The notes below the pieces were generated by a model. It saw only the letters and a program-made list of their open reading frames with translations, made no database searches and was not told the origin of the DNA. The position numbers were made by a program, and so were the translations under genes. From NCBI GenBank assembly GCA_947561715.1, contig OX387200.1:20152501-20216500 (forward strand): a DNA stretch of 64,000 bases. Reading direction: 5' to 3'. Each line of letters begins with the position of its first letter. Position 1 is the stretch's first letter. This stretch comes from Ascidia mentula. Its lineage: Eukaryota; Chordata; Ascidiacea; Phlebobranchia; Ascidiidae. Below are positions 13,001-25,700 of this stretch, in pieces.

Positions 13001-16000
13001 AGGCTTTTCTCTTCGACATTACTGTAAGTGTTATAAGGAACCTTAGCAGATCATATTATAACACATAAACGAAATCATTTTTTCTACTAAATCTGTTTCA
13101 TTAATCACGGTCTTGTCGCTTCATTGATATACTGTAGTTATTTACATCCTATTTTCCAAAAGGTAATTGACAATTGGCATTTAGACACCATAGTCATCAC
13201 CATACGTACAAATACCGTTATCGAGATAACCTCGATTCGAATACGGGTATGGCAAAAATCAGATGACGATTTTAGCTTAAAGTTTGTGTGCAAACGAGAG
13301 TTGTTCTTGATATTGTGTCTTTCTTCACATCGTTACACAATTAATATCGCTACATCAAATTCCAACACTGCATTTCTCAGGAAGTTGTGAGGTTACTTCC
13401 CTATTAGTTAAATATGGTTCTTTAAATCGAATTACTCGGGTTAAGAAACCAGTCATTTTAAGGTATATTGATGAGAGTCCTCGTTGGTTGCTCGTTTCTG
13501 GAAAAGAACAAAAGGCTCAAGCTATCCTAGAAAAAATCGCAAAACTCAACAAACGGGAACCTGTAAATGTGAAAGATCTCCAAGAATCTGTTTCCGAAAC
13601 ACCGTTAGGTGTCTTGGCGACATTTAAAAAGATTGGCTGTGTACCTGTGTTGATAGTGAGGTTTGCAATCTCCTGCATAACTTGGTAAGTCCTGGCTTTG
13701 GAAACATTATTATTCCTTTGATAGCAATTTTCGAGCATTATTGTTGATATATACACCTTGAAAGAAAAATTGGTTATGAATCGCAATACAGATCAGCCTC
13801 GTCCGCCAGAGGGCACAATTTTCACGGTCTTAAATACCGTTACTTGGTGTTTTAAATCTAAGTTTAAAGAGGCGAGTTTACATGTTGACGTGTCAGCATA
13901 CAACAAAATACAACGTAGTAATGTTCCAGGCAATCGCATGATTGGCAGGATCGCCCCAATATGCGCAAGTCACAGCTATCGTATCGAGATCAATGGGTTT
14001 ATAGGCATTGCAGCAGCCCAGCTGGATCAAACACTTTTTCCCAGTCGGAGCGAGATTTGAAACCTAATGATACAACATAAGAGATAAATAAGATATCGTT
14101 TTTGCAGGTTTGCTATTTCGCTGTCGTACTTTGTTCTGGCTCTGGGCAACAACAATTTAAGCGGCAATCGCTTCTTGAACTTGTTCTACGCAAGTTTAGT
14201 GGAGATCGCATCGGCTTTTGTGTATTACGTGTTCGTTGCGAAGTTGGGCAGATGCACATCCTATGTTGCGTCTGGGACTGGTTTGGCGCTTTCAATCGCA
14301 GGAGCTTCGCTTGTGGGTAAATGTGAGTAATTCTACCAAAGTTCGTAACTATTCTACCGAATTACTCCCCACTTTCCAACTCTAAAGGAGAGAAACTCAA
14401 GTAGTTTATTTCTTCTACTTTAAACATTAATCAAGTAAAAACGTTTAATAATCGTTCTCCTTTTAGTCAATCCGGCATCGGAGATCATGCTGACTTTGTG
14501 CGGAAAATTAATGGCAGCAACTTCATGGGCCGTACTTTACGTGCACACACTGGAAATATTCCCGACCAAAACAAGACAGAGCATTATGTTTCTGGTTATC
14601 ATAGCTTCAAGATTTGGAGGGTTGCTTTCACCGTTTATTGTGCACGCAGGTATTTCCAGTGGTGGGATTAAGCTGGTTCGGACAGGTTAGCACCGGTTCG
14701 CGCAAACCTATTCTTGGAATTTAATGACCTAAAAGCGAACTGTTTGTTAACATGTGTAGACCTATATGTTTCACTTCAAGCACTGTATTCCCACGGTTAC
14801 TATAACATGCTGCGAGTGAGAGAACTGGATGCTAATATATTTAAATTCCACCAATGGATATTTGTAAAATGCTCGGTGAAATGTAATCATATTCCTTTTG
14901 CTGACTGTACCATTTACATATATCCACACATAAGCTACAAGAGCAAAAATCCACATTTGTTGTAGTAGCTGTGTTTAATTAAAAGTTTTATTCAGGAGAA
15001 AGTGGAAAAGCAACGACTGCTTCTCTCATGACAGCGGGTTTGGTTCTTCTAACTTCACTTCTGTATTTCCTGTTGCCTGAGACTGGTGACTCTCCGTTAC
15101 CTCAAACTGTGGAAGAAGCAAAATCGTTACAGGGGTAAATATGTGTAATGGACAGTTCGTTGTTACATGCGCAACGGAGCCTTAATAGTCAATGATAGCT
15201 GCATCGACGATTGGCCGCAAGGTACCACAAAGTGGAAATATGTGTGCCTGCTAGTCTACCAGCTATCCCACTGCCACAGTCACCAGCTGCACTGATGAGA
15301 CCTTACAGGTCAAAACAGTGTGTACAACTGTCTGCAGTTCGTTGTTGTTTCTGTTGTTTTTTAAACAGTTTTTCTTTTTTAAAGGAGAACAATTTTACCT
15401 GGCGAGATAAAGGCAAGACGCTACATTTTTGACACCAAACGCTTTATCTAACAAATAACCCGAAAGTCAAATGATTATAAGGACAATGAGACCCATGTTG
15501 CCGAAAATATAGCATGACTGACGTCACAGATCGTAGATAAGGCTTCGGTGAGTGATGACGTCATGTATCTTTGATGTCAGCCACACACACGTGAAGGTGG
15601 ATAAGCAATCAATACACAGTGAAAGAGGTCGCAACAAAATAAACACATTTAATATGGGCAGTCTCTGTGCTCAAAAATCTTCTTGTTGGTGTTCCAATGT
15701 AAAATGATTACAATAATTCAAAAGGTCCTTCTGGCAATAATATTTATTTCTCTCGGCGATTTGAATGTTGTTCAACGGATTGTTTTTACAAAAAAAATAA
15801 ATATGTTTTGCCAGAACATCCTTTTAATTTGTTTTTTGATGTTGTTCTAGCACGATAGTTTCCCGGGAAATGTTCATGATGAACAAAAAACAAACTGATC
15901 GTTGTTTACAGGAGTTGGAGACGGTGCTGGCACAAATTGGCCGGGCGAAGAGGAAATAGGAACAGAGCAACATACGTGGCTGGTCAAAACACCTCAGAAC

Positions 16001-16011
16001 TTACGATGTAG
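10058..16011 (+). CDS. SLC22-like organic ion transporter, copy A
   Basis: A major facilitator carrier of the SLC22 (organic cation/anion/carnitine) type, expected in the plasma membrane; substrate unknown. Exons: 10058-10249, 10439-10574, 10891-10964, 11307-11410, 11626-11780, 12769-12937, 13463-13684, 14108-14322, 14467-14649, 14996-15134, 15912-16011, giving 562 residues, normal for the family. Helix 1 is in exon 1. Exons 2-3 encode the large first extracellular loop with cysteines and N-glycosylation sites. Family marks are FGLVCDRDW, the loop motif SDMYGRKPVFL (SLC22 usually SDRFGRR), DESPRWLLVSGK after helix 6, HTLEIFPTKTRQS, and LLPETGDSPLPQTVEEAKSL after helix 12. The start codon context (CACAAAATG) is shared with B and C. 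Exon 11 is inferred from conserved splice sites and frame in all four copies. AATAAA at 16091-16096 is the likely poly(A) signal. Intron 10 carries a dispersed repeat. Confidence 0.9.
15206..15345 (-). repeat. dispersed repeat, copy 1 (in intron 10 of transporter A)
   Basis: The reverse complement aligns with 19190-19370, sharing TGTACACACTGTTT, GACCTGTAAG and CTTTGTGGTACC in the same order. Part of it also matches 33545-33735. It contains no open frame. The family is unknown to me; a SINE or MITE is likely. Confidence 0.55.
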
Positions 16012-16090
16012 CGATTGCATTCCCAGCAAAATAGGAGGAATGTAGTATAGATCAAGCTTAAAAAACCTATAAATAATTGTAGCTGTGGAC

Positions 16091-16096
16091 AATAAA
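16091..16096 (+). terminator. poly(A) signal for transporter A
   Basis: AATAAA lies 80 bp after the inferred stop codon in exon 11, a normal distance for an animal mRNA 3' end. This supports exon 11 as the last exon. Confidence 0.6.
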
Positions 16097-16099
16097 AAT

Positions 16100-17508
16100 T
16101 ATATCCAAGTATAGTGTTTTGTGTTCTTTTTATACTTGTACACAAATAATAACAAGTTAATTCACACTTACAATGGCATTGGAATTGCGCCAGCCATAAG
16201 AGCAGCGTAGTAATATTACGAATCCCCTATTAACAGCGACCTTTTTTCTCATTTGCGTACAAACGAACAATTTCGCTATGAACAACACAGTGGCATTTTT
16301 TCATCAGTTCCTGTCCCGTACGCAAGTGCTGCTGAATTCGTTGAAAAACTAATGTTTGTTTAAAATAGAAGAGTGCACTGCTCCATTGTTAAGTGCTGTT
16401 TAAAACGTCTTTCTAAACGCACTGCAAACGCGGTTTACATTATATTTTGATTCGCAGTAAAACTGAAAAATTATCGGATATTTGTCCAAGTGTTCGAAAA
16501 TAATAATATGCAAAAAAAGTCATGCTTGCTTGCATTGGAAACAAAGAAAGCGCGACATAATATTGACACTTTTGTTTCGAGCGTTAAGTCATGATCTTTC
16601 ATAAGTTGTTGTGTCACTGACTTTTTACAACGTCAAGTTTGTTCCACTTGTTTGCACTTCCCATGTCAAGAGTGGTATAAAAATAACTGACTAGATTATT
16701 CACCGTTTGATTTCGTGTGTGCATCGCAACAGGCATAAATTGAAGACTTTCCTGTGTTCAGAAAAATTTGGCTGACAGCTGTGGTGTCAACGAACTAGTA
16801 CGTTTTATTTGTAAGTGCAACCAAAGAGATCAGGGTATTTGTAACATAGCATTGTTTGCGTTAGATTGTTGGTAACCAAAGAAACCAGGTGCCGCCAAAG
16901 GTCTAGGGGCCATTAATTTCAAAAGTGAACTTTTAGCACATCCAAGAATGACAAAACAATGCAGCAAAAAAAGGAAGTGAACATGTAGCTGAGAACAAAA
17001 CAACAGAATTTGTTTCTCACTTCCTTTTGCGCGGTGTGCGTTTTGCACTAAACATATGGTGCTGTTGATTTCGTTGGCTAGTTTGATATTTTGTCTGAAG
17101 TTGAAGAGCGCAAACTTTACCGTGTAACGCGATGTGTTACGCGCATGACAAGGTATAGGATCGCCCCATTGCCAAGCAGGCCCTTACTTCATCTATACCA
17201 TTAGGTTTACTGGCATCGCAGCCAAGGCTCTGTGTAATTTCGAATGAGACGGTGATTGATTAACTGTTTACTTGCTTGTGATAAATGCAGCTGTTTCCTT
17301 GCAGGAATGTTTGGCAAACTGTCATGTTAGATTAATGACAAACGCAAAATGTTTATGGTAGAAACGTTCCACTGACAACAGTCGTGAGGACTAAGCGGTC
17401 AGTGAAAAGTCTAACATAATATTGTTCAAAGGTAGTTGGAAACTAAAGAAACTAAACACCTTTGAAAGTGTTGGTTGCGTTCTTAGGCTGGTTTGGTTAT
17501 CTTACAAA
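16100..17508. other. spacer between transporters A and B
   Basis: No gene is seen. The part nearest transporter B should hold its promoter and 5' untranslated region. Short stretches (for example around 16380-16460) resemble sequence upstream of transporter C near 22420-22490, so the duplicated units probably include upstream DNA. Confidence 0.4.
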
Positions 17509-20500
17509 ATGTCTGGAGGAAGTAACAAAAAGAAAGAGGAAAGTAAACATGATTCAGGGATGGGATACTACGACAAAAGACTCTGTTGGTTGATGTTCTT
17601 CTCATCCATACCAAATGCTTTTGTTACCCTGCAGGTTCTCGTCACTCAATTTACCCCGAACTACCACTGTGACGTCACTGAAGTTGTAGAATATTTTGAG
17701 GTAACCCAAACACTTTGTGTATATATGTCAGATATCACAGTAACATTATTTTGTCATTGCTCGTTAAGTTTGTAGCAAAAGCAAATCAGTATTTTAAAAT
17801 ATGCTTCCTGTTGTAGCCCCCGACTAATAACATTCGTGTCGGCCACATTTTACGATAGGCGAGAAACGAAAGCAACGCACTCGACCGAGCTTTAAATGTT
17901 AGCATTCCTTGGGAAGAAAATGAACACGGGAAAATATCATTGAGTAAATGCCATCAATACAACCTCACGCAGTGGACAGGAAATTATAGTTACCGTAAGT
18001 ATTTGGCGATGTCAAACAAGCCTTTAGGTAGGCATTCAATTTACTTGTAATGATTCAATTCAGTCGCCTTTCTATTGCCTCCCACCTCTATAAAGGGGAT
18101 TTCGAAAGCACTGACGAGTAATGAAAAACGCCGCCATGCATGCAACCGCTGTATTTTAAAGCTAGCATGTATTTAATTCTATTTTATACCCTTTAGTCCA
18201 TGAAAACATCTCAGTTATTCCTTGCAAATTATTCCACTTCGAAGGTCCTGAAAAATCGGCAATAAGTGAGGTAAGATTCCAGATTTCAAGAACAACAAAC
18301 ATTTCAACGCTTCGGTGTTGTGAACCTTGCTTTGCGTCGTAAAAAAATGGTGCAGGGTTTCGGCATACATGCGCTTTTCCAAATACCTCAATAATTTTAC
18401 AGTTTGGTCTCGTGTGTGATCGGGAATGGTTGAAACCGTATTTCACATCCTTCGTATTCATTGGAATGATGATTGGATGTCTGGTGGCAGGAACAGCAAG
18501 TGACATGTAAGATTAATGACCAACAAAACATGTTCCTGAAAACGCAGGCGTGTTTTGTTTTGTCGACAGAATACCAGACAGTTGGCAAAACATAGTGTAG
18601 TTCATTTGCAATTGCAGGTTTGGGCGCAAACCGGTTTTTCTTGTCTTCACGTTTTGGACCTTCATAACAGTATTTGGCCTCAGTTTTGTGCAGGACGAAA
18701 TCTCCTATGCAATATTTTGCGTCCTGGTTGGCATTGGAAATCTTGTCAACTTCGCCGTTGCATCGGTCGTAGGTATTTCAAAAAAAATTATCATTAATCA
18801 TATTTAAAGGATATGCTTGTCACATTCTAAGGATCTAAAAGAATTGGGTTATTTTTCACAGAACCAACAATGAACTGGTGTTTTGTAGGTTCTGAAATAA
18901 TTCCACCAAAACATCGCACTTTCCTATACTTTGCACTTACTTCTGGATACTCTGTGGGTTACATGTCTATGGCACCTATATCATATCTGTTCCGTGACTG
19001 GAGATGGTTCCTACGTTTTTCTGGCGCAATTGGAATTCTTTATATTCCGTACTTTTGGTGAGAATAAATTAATCTTCCATTTGCAAAGGAAATTAAATAA
19101 ATTTGATGTTCTTCAGAAAGTTTAAGACATCAAATGTAGAAATTGTGTGAAGTAAAAGTTTCCCTTGACTTTATTATTGGATAATAAGCATGCTTCGAGA
19201 GCTACAGACAAGGTGTACACACTGTTTCGACCTGTAAGTGCATCTGTTGACTATGCCACTGCGCTAGCTTTTACGCTAGCACGCACACACTTTGTGGTAC
19301 CTATCGGTCAACGTCACTCCGGTGGGAACCCAACAGTGTGTACATCCTGTCTGCAGCTCTCAATGAATATTATGGCTCTTTTTGCACAAGTATGCTTTAA
19401 TAATTTAAACTCCGCTTAGTTTTGTCACTTGCATAAAATCTTTGTGTGGCGAACCAAATGAACTGTGGAAATGTTCGATTAAGGTGTATTGATGAGAGTC
19501 CTCGTTGGTTGCTCGTTTCTGGAAAAGAACAAAAGGCTCGAGTTATCCTAGAAAAAATCGCAAAACTCAACAAACGGGAACCTGTAGATGTGAAAGATGT
19601 CCAAGAATCTGTTTCCGAAACACCGCTAGGTGTCTTGGCGACATTGAAGAAGATCGGTCGTGAACCAGTGTTAATAGCGAGGTTTGGAGTCTGCTGCGTT
19701 ACTTGGTAAGTTTGATGTAGGTGCAATATGCAACGATTGTTGAAATAATTAGTGATGCGCCGAAACAGCATTTTTTTTATTCGGTCGAAATCGAATATTC
19801 GGCAAAAGTTGCCGAATAAATTCGGCCGAATAAAGCGAAACTAATTTTGGTATCTATCTCTTCAAGCGAAATAAATTTAAACAAAACATGTGCTGTAGTG
19901 GATCTAATACTATCATACAGCCCTTTGTTGGCACTTAAAAAAGAACCTAGTTTTCGAGTTCTCCAGTTCAGACTCTTATTACCAATTATATTTTGACGGA
20001 ATTTCTATTACTTTTTCGCTGCTGAATTTGAGATGAAGTTTACGCATTAATGTTCGATAGATTCTCATGCCCTGAAAAGTACAACTGAGAACACCTTGCC
20101 GAAAATAAAGATTTCCTATGAAAATAACCTCGCATGTTCTTTGCACAACATTTTTGCAGGTTCATTATTTCAATGTCGTACTTCGCCCTGGCTCTTGGAA
20201 ATAATAATTTGGGCGGGAATCGCTTCTTGAACTTGTTCTACGCAAGTTTAGTGGAGATCGCATCGGCTTTTGTGTATTACGTGTTTGTGGCGAAGATGGG
20301 TAGGTGCATCCCCTTCATTGCATCCAGTATGTGTTTGGCATTTTCTATTGCTGGAGCAAATCTTCTCGCAAACTGTAAGTTATTATCATTCTTTACTTAA
20401 CTTGAGAGCCATTAAAAGTTGAATTGATTTGCTTAGAACTGGTATCCGCTTGTATGTACAACAGAATGCTAAACTGTTTTAATTTTCAATAAGCCTGAGT

Positions 20501-21534
20501 GTTATTTAAATATTCATTTAAATATTCAGGAAGTCTTTTGCTCACTTTAAAACAAAATCTATCTTCTCACTTTGTTTGGAAAGTTGCGTTCCATGGTTTG
20601 TGACATTTTTTTTCCTTTTCATGCAGCCAATCCAACAGCGGAAGTCGTATTAACGTTGTGCGGTAAACTTATGGTGGGAACAGCTTGGGCAATTGCTTAT
20701 GTCCATACGTTGGAAATTTTCCCAACAAAAGCCAGACAAAGCATTCTTTTTTTGGTTATCGCTGCTTCGAGAATCGGTGGAATGCTTTCTCCATTTATTG
20801 TACACGCAGGTATGTGAGGTGCTTTAAAAACAGTTCGCGTTAAAATTGATACATCTGAACAAAACAGTAGACGAGCTGGCACACAGTAATGTGTCTGGTC
20901 TGGAACGTGTAAGTGCACCGATTAGAATTAGCACTTTAAACCTAATTCCATGCAAATGGTGCACATATCTAACATACGTACAAAAGCAATATCAAAATCT
21001 TATTGTTGCTCAGGTGAAAGTGGAAGCGCCTTTACTGCGTCCCTGGTTACTGCGGGTTTGGTTCTTACGTCATCACTTCTCTATTTCTTGTTACCGGAGA
21101 TGAGACATGCAAGTCTGCCACAAACAGTGGAAGAAGCAAAATCACTACAAGGGTAAAATAGACAAAATCAAGTAGTTCTCCTGGACTTGATCAGCCACAA
21201 TTCTTTTTTTTTCACTTCGATAAACATAAAAATTCCCTGCACCGCAAACCTTCTCGTAAATATCACGTTCGAATCTGATGATGAAATAAAGTGTTAAGAA
21301 ACAAAACAAGAATGTTTTTTACTGACATGTTTCGTTTTTGGCTTCCCTGGTTAATTATAGCATAATTTAAACGATGCTACAAAACATTACATACTGCATG
21401 ATGTGTAATGACAATGGTTATAGCAACGTGTTTGCAGGATATGGAAACAATATTGGGACAAACTGTTCAACAATCACCAAGGTCGACAGGTTAAAGCAGC
21501 ATATGCACGTGGTCACAAAAGTGCGGAAATTTAA
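17509..21534 (+). CDS. SLC22-like organic ion transporter, copy B
   Basis: Tandem paralogue of copy A with the same exon lengths and phases through exon 10. Exons: 17509-17700, 17859-17994, 18197-18270, 18403-18506, 18618-18772, 18889-19057, 19484-19705, 20160-20374, 20627-20809, 21014-21152, 21438-21534, predicting 561 residues. The frame is open upstream to 17422, but the ATG at 17509 aligns with the starts of A and C (context ACAAAATG), so I use it. Family motifs are MFGRKPVFLVFTFW, DESPRWLLVSGK, LGNNNLGGNRF and HTLEIFPTKARQS. The helix 12 exit reads LLPEMRHASLPQTVEEAKSL, with Met replacing the usual PET threonine. Intron 6 holds a dispersed repeat and intron 7 an hAT-like remnant. AATAAA at 21285-21290 lies inside intron 10: without splicing, the codon after GGG is TAA, so a shorter product lacking the exon 11 tail is possible. 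Confidence 0.9.
19190..19370 (+). repeat. dispersed repeat, copy 2 (in intron 6 of transporter B)
   Basis: Homologous to the reverse complement of 15206-15345. It has an internal palindromic stretch around GCTAGCTTTTACGCTAGC and recurrent GTGTACA motifs near both ends (TGTACACACTGTTT at the left, AACAGTGTGTACA at the right, roughly inverted). The inverted ends suggest a small non-autonomous DNA element. Confidence 0.5.
19748..19840. mobile_element. hAT-like element end or remnant
   Basis: The stretch begins TAGTGATGCGCCGAA and contains several inverted copies of TTCGGC and GCCGAA, including a hairpin TATTCGGC-AAAAGTT-GCCGAATA. Such TTCGGCCGAATA-rich ends are typical of hAT non-autonomous elements. 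I cannot define the other end or a target duplication. It sits in intron 7 of transporter B. Confidence 0.35.
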
Positions 21535-22744
21535 CAGTGAAATTCCGAATACTGTGAAAAAGAAAGGAACATCGACCTCAAGTGGCGAAACTGCTGGATA
21601 TCAAAAACTATCTGAGCAACTGTTTCCATTGCCAGTAATAACATATATGCGTAATTGGAAATCTTGTATGAGGTACAAACGCGATTTGTATAAATGGTAA
21701 CGTGTATACCTCCCTCTTCTTGTCTTTGGTGAAACTGTAGATGCCAACAAAAGGATGACAGTTAATATTCAGAGTCTTTGGAAGTCAGTTTGTGTTATTA
21801 TTGTGAGACTAACTAAATATGTCAATTTATGACCATTTTGTAGACAAATTAGTTTATGTCACGAAATATATATGTCACGAAATACCATTAGCCACAGATG
21901 GTTGTCTAAGTTGGCTGTGTAATGCATGGAAGACAAGGTGTTTATTGTGTATAGGAGTGCTGAAATCGAACCGAAAACGAACAAATATACCACAGAGTAA
22001 CTGTCTGCAAGGGCACGAGACAAATAGTTGGGAGATTTTTATGTTAAACGGCAAAAAATTCCAAATACATATTTTAAAAAAAACGGTACCACACAAAAAA
22101 CAAGTAATATTTGACTTTAAAAATCTTGTAAAACAAGTATTTTGCTGTATGTGGTTTGTTGATGGAATATACCAGCGGCTGCATTAAGTCAGCCAAGAGA
22201 ATTGAAAGGCGATATAATAAGGGATGTCAGTTTCCGGTTTTAACGACGTTTTAGGCGTTTGCGGAAAGCGCGATATAAACGCATGTAGATAGTTTTGTTA
22301 AGAACGAGGGAATAAAATTGTTCATTCAGTTTCCGTCGCCCTTATCGGTTTTGGCGGCAAGAACTGCTACTGGTTTCGTTGCTTTGTCTCAGTTAACGTT
22401 CGAACGGGACGGTTGCACCATTGCTATTGAGTGCTGTTTGAAAAGTTTATTTCAAATTGTACGATTTAGTCCCGAGTAAAACCGTGACTTTTTAATGCCA
22501 ACTTAACCGTAATAACAAGAGAGATGTTAGATTTGTGGGGAAAAAAGTTTGACCACAATTTCAGCATTTTGTTTTTCTGAATATGTTCCAAAGCCGTTTT
22601 GTCGACAAAACAGTGTTTGCGCAGGCCTAAGATGGTTTAACAGAAACGCCATAAGACTTTGTCATTATTCACAGGTTGTTGCAAATAACTTTCGAAGGTG
22701 TACGTGCCGTTCGTCGGTTGGTTTGGTGATCACCACTTAACAAA
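21535..22744. other. spacer between transporters B and C
   Basis: No gene is supported; the longest frames lack splice context and overlap antisense frames. AATAAA at 22311-22316 is a possible distal poly(A) signal for transporter B. A palindrome GTTTTGTCGACAAAAC near 22598 lies upstream of transporter C; partial matches to it (TTTGTCGACA) occur in B, in the pseudogene and near D. Confidence 0.4.
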
Positions 22745-25700
22745 ATGACAGAAGAAAGTAACAAAAAGGAAAAGGAAATTAAACGTGAATCTGGGATGGG
22801 TTACTACGACAAAAGACTCTGTTGGTTGATGTTTTTCTCATCCATACCAAACGCTTTGGTTTCCTTGCAGGTTCTCGTCACTCAATTCACCCCGAACTAC
22901 CATTGTGACGTCACTGAAGTTGTAGAAAATTTTGAGGTAACCCAAACACTTCGTGGATATTTGTTTATATATTTCAGATATCATAGTAATATTCTTTTTA
23001 CAAGTTTTAAAAACGTAGTAAAAGCAAATTAGTAATTTCAAAATATATGCTGTAACTCCACCAATAATTACATTACCATGTTGGACATATTCGTAAATGA
23101 GAGTTTTTTTAAAGAAGAGAAACGAAAGCAACGCACTCGACCGAGCTTTAAATGTTAGCATTCCCTGGGAAGAAGATGAACACGGGAAAATGTCATTGAG
23201 TAAATGCCATCAATACAACCTCACGCAGTGGACAGGAAATTATAGTCACCGTAAGTATTGGACGTTGTTGTAACCATTATTACGTTGCATGCATGGCGAC
23301 GCTTTCCATTACAAACTTATGTAAAAAACAAAAACACTGTTATCGATAGGCAGTCTAGTAACGACCAATTTACTCGGAAAGTCTCCATGCATTCCCATTA
23401 CAATTGCCTCCCATTTCTATTAAAGCGAATATCGATAACAGTGTTTCTGGTTGTTACATGAGTTCGTAATGGAAAGCGTCGCCATGCATGCAACCCATAC
23501 CCATATATTACACAACACCACGCATTTCTTATCTTTTATGTTTCCCATAGGTCCTGAAAACATCTCAATTATTCCTTGCAAGTCGTTTTACTTCGAGGGT
23601 CCTGAAGTATCAGCAATAAGTGAGGTAAAATCGCGAATCGTCTGATGCATGGAACGGTCGTGAATAAAACTGTCGCGTGTTGCCGAGAAATTTCTTTCAA
23701 CTAGTGGTGGTCGTCACTGAAAAACATAAAAACTACTTCACAGCAATGTAAATAAATAACTTTTGTAAACTCTGTTTTACACTTTACAGTTTGGTCTCGT
23801 GTGTGATCGGGATTGGTTGAAACCGTATTTCACATCCTTCGTATTCATTGGAATGATAGTTGGATGTCTGGTGGCAGGAACGGCAAGTGACATGTAAGAA
23901 AGACGTATCCCAAAACTTTAAGACGTGTTCAATTTGTTCTGTAGCATATCACATGCCTCCAAAATGAAGAAGGTTATTATAACCCCGATCACAATACATT
24001 ACCGACTTTTTTTATTTGCAATTGCAGGTTTGGGCGCAAACCGGTTTTTCTGGTCTTCACGTTTTGGTCCTTCTTGGCAGTATTTGCCCTCAGTTTTGCG
24101 CAAGACGAAATCTCTTATGCGATATTTTGCGTCCTGGCTGGCATTGGAAACCTTGTCAACTACGCCATTGCATCGGTTATTGGTATAAAAACTATGTTTA
24201 TCGCAAGGGGGTAAATCATATTGAAACGATATGCTTTTCACATTCTAAGGATCGAGAAGACTTAGAAACCACAGGGTCTGTTGTCCCCAGAACCAACAAT
24301 GAATTGTTGTGTTGTAGGTTCTGAAATCATTCCACCAAAACATCGCACTTTCCTATATTTTGCACTTTCTGTTGGATACGCAGTGGGTTACATGTGTGCT
24401 GCACCTATGTCATATTTGTTCCGTGACTGGAGATGGTTCTTACGTTTTTCTGGCGCAATTGGAATTCTTTATATTCCGTATTTTTGGTGAGAATATAAAC
24501 CTTCCTTACAAATTTTAGGAAGATTGTTGCGTGGAATTCAGTACTACTATCGCACTACAAAATCGTATATGATCAGTATGAGACGATATTTTCTTATTGT
24601 GTAGTTTGGTTGCATGCATAATATACACTAGAAAATTAGACGTGTTGTTTTGACACTGCTACGTGTTGAAATGACACACTTCTGTGTTGCCAAACGTGTT
24701 GTTTTATAAGCACCGAGTGAAAATAACACGCTTGATGTGCATTTCTAACACGGCGGTGTGTGTTTTAGCGTTAAAATCTGCAAACAACACGTGTGTTCTT
24801 TGGAAACAACACGGCAGTTTCTGGCAAACGTGTTGCAAATTTGCATAATAACACATCAACGTGTTATATGCACTAATGTTAGCAACACGCTTTCCGTGTT
24901 GTCATCAGACATCTATGTTTGCATACGATATTTACGGTCAAAATTCGAAGGCTGGTGACAAGATAAATTACTAAAGAAGTGTTTTGTATTGCATATCAAT
25001 ATTTCTATTGAAGTAAGTATTGGCGATGGGAAATGCCCAACATGTATTCCTCTGTCATAATGTATTTTAAATTACGTCATAAAGCAAGCAATCAGTAAAA
25101 TGCATTAATGCTGATTTTACTGCTAAGCAATGTTGTATGCGCAATTGCTAGTGTATAATTAAGAGCGTTTTGAGTTAGATATTATCAAACTATACTCCTA
25201 TCGTTTAAGGGCATTGCGAGTAAAATTTAGGTTCTCTCGCCCACGTTTCGAAAACGCACAATCCGAAGCATGGGGATCCGGCAAATGTAAGTATAAATTA
25301 ATTACTACCTACTTATTTGTCCATTATTTTTAAACGTAAATAAACTGTATTAATACAATAACATCTTGTAATGTCAGATTGTTATAAACTTGGAAGCTGA
25401 GAATTTTTGGGTCTGTGTAGACAAGGTTTTATTTACCCCTTGCCTTGAAAATATTTCGGCGGGAATTTGTGGCGAAATGTTTCAAAGCAGCTTGCCAGGT
25501 TGGCTTGTTAACTATGTTGTTTCAACTACAAGGGTAAGTCGTGCCACTTCGTTTTTAGCTATGTTAAAATGTGTATTTTGCCATTTTTAATATGAGCTGT
25601 TTGGTTTGCAAAATTCTTTTAGGTTATCTTGTATAAACTAGGTCCTTGTATACTGTTGATCAACTTGTTGCAACACAAATTGTGGATTAGATGGATCACC

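Noticed and set aside
17422..17508. Upstream in-frame extension of transporter B (29 extra codons)
   Set aside because: Copies A and C start at the position equivalent to 17509 with the same ACAAAATG context, and the extension is not conserved.
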